Source of the DNA: Flammeovirgaceae bacterium UBA5008 | GTDB taxonomy: Bacteria > Bacteroidota > Bacteroidia > Cytophagales > Cyclobacteriaceae | DNA length: 45,403 nt | Direction of reading: 5' to 3' | Assembly: GCA_002398365.1 (NCBI GenBank) | Contig: DGYK01000022.1 | Coordinates: forward strand, 113,076-158,478 | In this document: piece after piece, positions 43,866-45,403 of the stretch | Position numbering within the stretch: the first letter of the stretch is position 1 | Layout: every line of letters starts with the position of its first letter | The notes under the pieces: generated by a model | The model's database searches: none | Told to the model about the DNA's origin: nothing | The model's input: the letters and a program-made list of their open reading frames with translations, nothing else | Made by a program: the position numbers and the translations under genes

Positions 43866-44276
43866 ATGACAAACCTTACCCGAATTATCTTCTGGATCTC
43901 TCGTATAGTGGCAGCCATTATCATGCTACAGACACTGTATTTTAAGTTTACAGGGGCAGAAGAATCAGTTTACATTTTTACCCAAGTGGGGATGGAGCCT
44001 TGGGGAAGAATAGGCGTAGGCGTGATGGAGTTGATTGCATCGTTTCTGATTCTGGTTCCTTCTACCGTTTGGCTGGGCAGTGTTTTAGCTGCCGGACTAA
44101 TGGGTGGCGCGTTGATGATGCACCTGACCATACTCGGCATTGAAGTGAAGGGTGATGGTGGCTATTTGTTCATCCTAGCTTTGATAGTGGCAATTTGCTC
44201 ACTCGTTGCATTTTGGATTGATCGCAAAAACATTCCGCCTCCGATCAAAAAATTCATTCCCTCATTTCTTCACTAA
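43866..44276 (+). CDS. DoxX-like family membrane protein
   Basis: Four TM helices (from ATG 43866: about 6-26, 48-70, 75-97, 104-122) and the family-like turn YFKFTGAEESVYIFTQVGMEPWGRIGVGVMELIA in pieces mark this as DoxX-like. The frame is open back to ATG 43749 and TTG 43731, which would add 39-45 polar residues unusual in the family; I prefer 43866 but cannot exclude the long form. It diverges from the Rieske oxygenase gene. Function of such proteins is mostly unknown. Confidence 0.75.
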   Translation: MTNLTRIIFWISRIVAAIIMLQTLYFKFTGAEESVYIFTQVGMEPWGRIGVGVMELIASFLILVPSTVWLGSVLAAGLMGGALMMHLTILGIEVKGDGGYLFILALIVAICSLVAFWIDRKNIPPPIKKFIPSFLH

Positions 44277-45038
44277 GGAAAGGAGTTTTTCTACCTCAGT
44301 AGTGAAATCTGGATTTTGGCCCAATTGATTCTTGATGTCTTTGAGAATATAGTTAGGCAAAATTTCATTTCTCGCAATTTTAGAACGCAAGTCTTTCAAT
44401 AAATCAATAATATCTGATTTGTTTTCTAGGTTGGTAGCGGCTTCTGCTTTGGTGATAATGGCATTTACTGCTATCATTTGCTCGCTCTCAATCTCAGTTA
44501 CAGGGGCTACTTTGGGTTCTTCAACTCTTCGCTCTGTTTTAAACTGAAGGCAGCTATTATACCGATCTACGATCTTATCAATATCCTTACGACCTAAATC
44601 ACCACTTTTAATGCGTTCATTCACTTCGGGACAATCAGCAAGAAATGCAGAAAGGCTCTTCTTAAAAGTAAGGTTAGGCATTTCCATTGCAGACCCATCT
44701 TTCTTTACAAAATATTGTCCATCATAGGTAGATTGGTTGGGCATCCGAAAACCATATAAGCTTAAAAAGCCATCTTTAATCAATCGCATATATCGAAAGC
44801 CTTTGTCATACTTGATGGTATGATAGGTGACTCCGGCAATGCGCAGGGTACGAATTTCCAGTGCAGAATAGTTTTTTTTTGCCTCGTCCGTTACGATTTG
44901 CACCCGATCCAGTTGATCATAAGTGAGAATTCTAACGCGGCCTTTTAGGGTGTCACCTTTCAGGTTAATGGCATAATCTGATTGCCCAAAAGCCAGCGTA
45001 CTGGCACTAATAAGTAAGATAAATAGGTTCAATTTCAT
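44262..45038 (-). CDS. secreted protein of unknown function
   Basis: Signal peptide MKLNLFILLISASTLAFGQ, then a beta-rich domain (DYAINLKGDTLKGRVRI, LEIRTLRIAGVTYHTIKYD, RYMRLIKDGFLSLYG) of the type often seen in Bacteroidota periplasmic proteins that begin with INLKGDTLxG. A helical region follows with two Cys (FLADCPEVNERIKSG, RYNSCLQFK) and a charged C-terminal tail. No named family. Its 3' end overlaps the convergent DoxX-like gene by 15 bp. Confidence 0.72.
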   Translation of the reverse strand: MKLNLFILLISASTLAFGQSDYAINLKGDTLKGRVRILTYDQLDRVQIVTDEAKKNYSALEIRTLRIAGVTYHTIKYDKGFRYMRLIKDGFLSLYGFRMPNQSTYDGQYFVKKDGSAMEMPNLTFKKSLSAFLADCPEVNERIKSGDLGRKDIDKIVDRYNSCLQFKTERRVEEPKVAPVTEIESEQMIAVNAIITKAEAATNLENKSDIIDLLKDLRSKIARNEILPNYILKDIKNQLGQNPDFTTEVEKLLSLVKK

Positions 45039-45403
45039 TGTGTGCGTCTGCGATTTTAAGTCCGGTTACAAATCGTAACAATCCTGTTTAATATCTAATC
45101 TCTAAATGTTTCAAATTAACGTTAACCACTTACTTTTTTATTAGTTTTTATTCAAAAAGTAAGTATTTATTGGAGTTTGATTTATTTTTTAAATAAAAAA
45201 ATTAAAAGCCTTCAACACTTAAATTAGCAAATTGGATTTGGAGTATTCAAGTTATTCAGAAAAAAAACATGACTCCGCAAAACTTATCGCCAAATTTTGT
45301 TCCGGCCTTATTCCCAGCTAAGGTGGCAGAATAACCCATAAAATTAGGGTAATTATTTTCTTTTTAATTTAATAATTATTTAATATTGACTTATTACATC
45401 ACT
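45039..45403. other. AT-rich non-coding stretch at the window edge
   Basis: 365 bp, strongly AT-rich (runs such as TTTATTTTTTAAATAAAAAAATT). It should hold the promoter of the 45038 gene, but no clear TAnnTTTG box is seen. A 21-codon frame (ATG 45269 to TAA 45334) follows an A-run but lacks further support. Confidence 0.45.

Noticed and set aside
45269..45334. 21-codon frame after an A-rich run near the window edge
   Set aside because: Too short, no promoter or hydrophobic pattern, and no neighbour to support it.

Overview
The window looks like a chromosomal segment of a Bacteroidota bacterium, most likely a Cytophagales-type lineage. This rests on moderate to low GC, periplasmic propeller/Y_Y_Y and TPR histidine kinases, signal peptides ending in GQ or SQ, Na+-NQR genes, DUF3667 and small Bacteroidota lipoproteins, and several promoters of the Bacteroidota type (TTG about 33 and TAnnTTTG about 7 bases upstream of the start). 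No tRNA, rRNA, CRISPR array, prophage or intact insertion sequence was seen.

Region 1 (1-18.4 kb) is a signalling island. Two large HEIRTPLNG/HEMRTPLNG-type sensor kinases come first on the + strand: a 5'-truncated propeller/PAS/kinase/REC/REC/HPt hybrid and a TPR/PAS/PAS kinase. On the - strand a four-gene operon (13945 down to 7253) encodes a stand-alone HPt-REC protein followed by three kinases with nearly the same catalytic core (HEVRTPLQG) but three different sensor parts and no receiver of their own. Divergent from it are an outer-membrane porin, a Cache-HAMP-GAF-PAS-PAS sensor with no recognisable transmitter, and a 36-residue single-TM protein whose start overlaps the sensor stop (ATGA). 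The unit ends in a strong terminator.

Region 2 (18.4-23.9 kb) is accessory. It holds an esterase remnant, several secreted or coiled-coil proteins of unknown function, a 21-bp minisatellite whose units fold into tetraloop hairpins, and a pair of 14-bp direct repeats in a long non-coding stretch.

Region 3 (23.9-36.9 kb) is mostly metabolic and housekeeping: a fatty-acid-hydroxylase-superfamily protein, a class III CoA-transferase, a TlpA-like thioredoxin lipoprotein, mnmA, a DUF502 protein, nqrABCDE (nqrF is not here), a small lipoprotein with cmk, a coiled-coil protein and a MATE exporter. A GC-rich inverted-repeat element lies at 26.07-26.18 kb.

Region 4 (37-45.4 kb) has a LytS/LytTR-type two-component pair divergent from three small ExbB/TolQ-like membrane proteins. 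Two of the latter are preceded by matching 9-N12-9 direct repeats, each placed the same distance (80 nt) from a TAnnCTTG box, which points to direct control by the LytTR regulator. FabH, a small conserved protein, DUF3667, a Rieske oxygenase, a DoxX-like protein and a secreted unknown follow. The most interesting points are the LytTR regulon architecture, the HPt-REC hub with three sensor-swapped kinases, the 21-bp hairpin minisatellite and the uncatalogued 36-aa membrane peptide.
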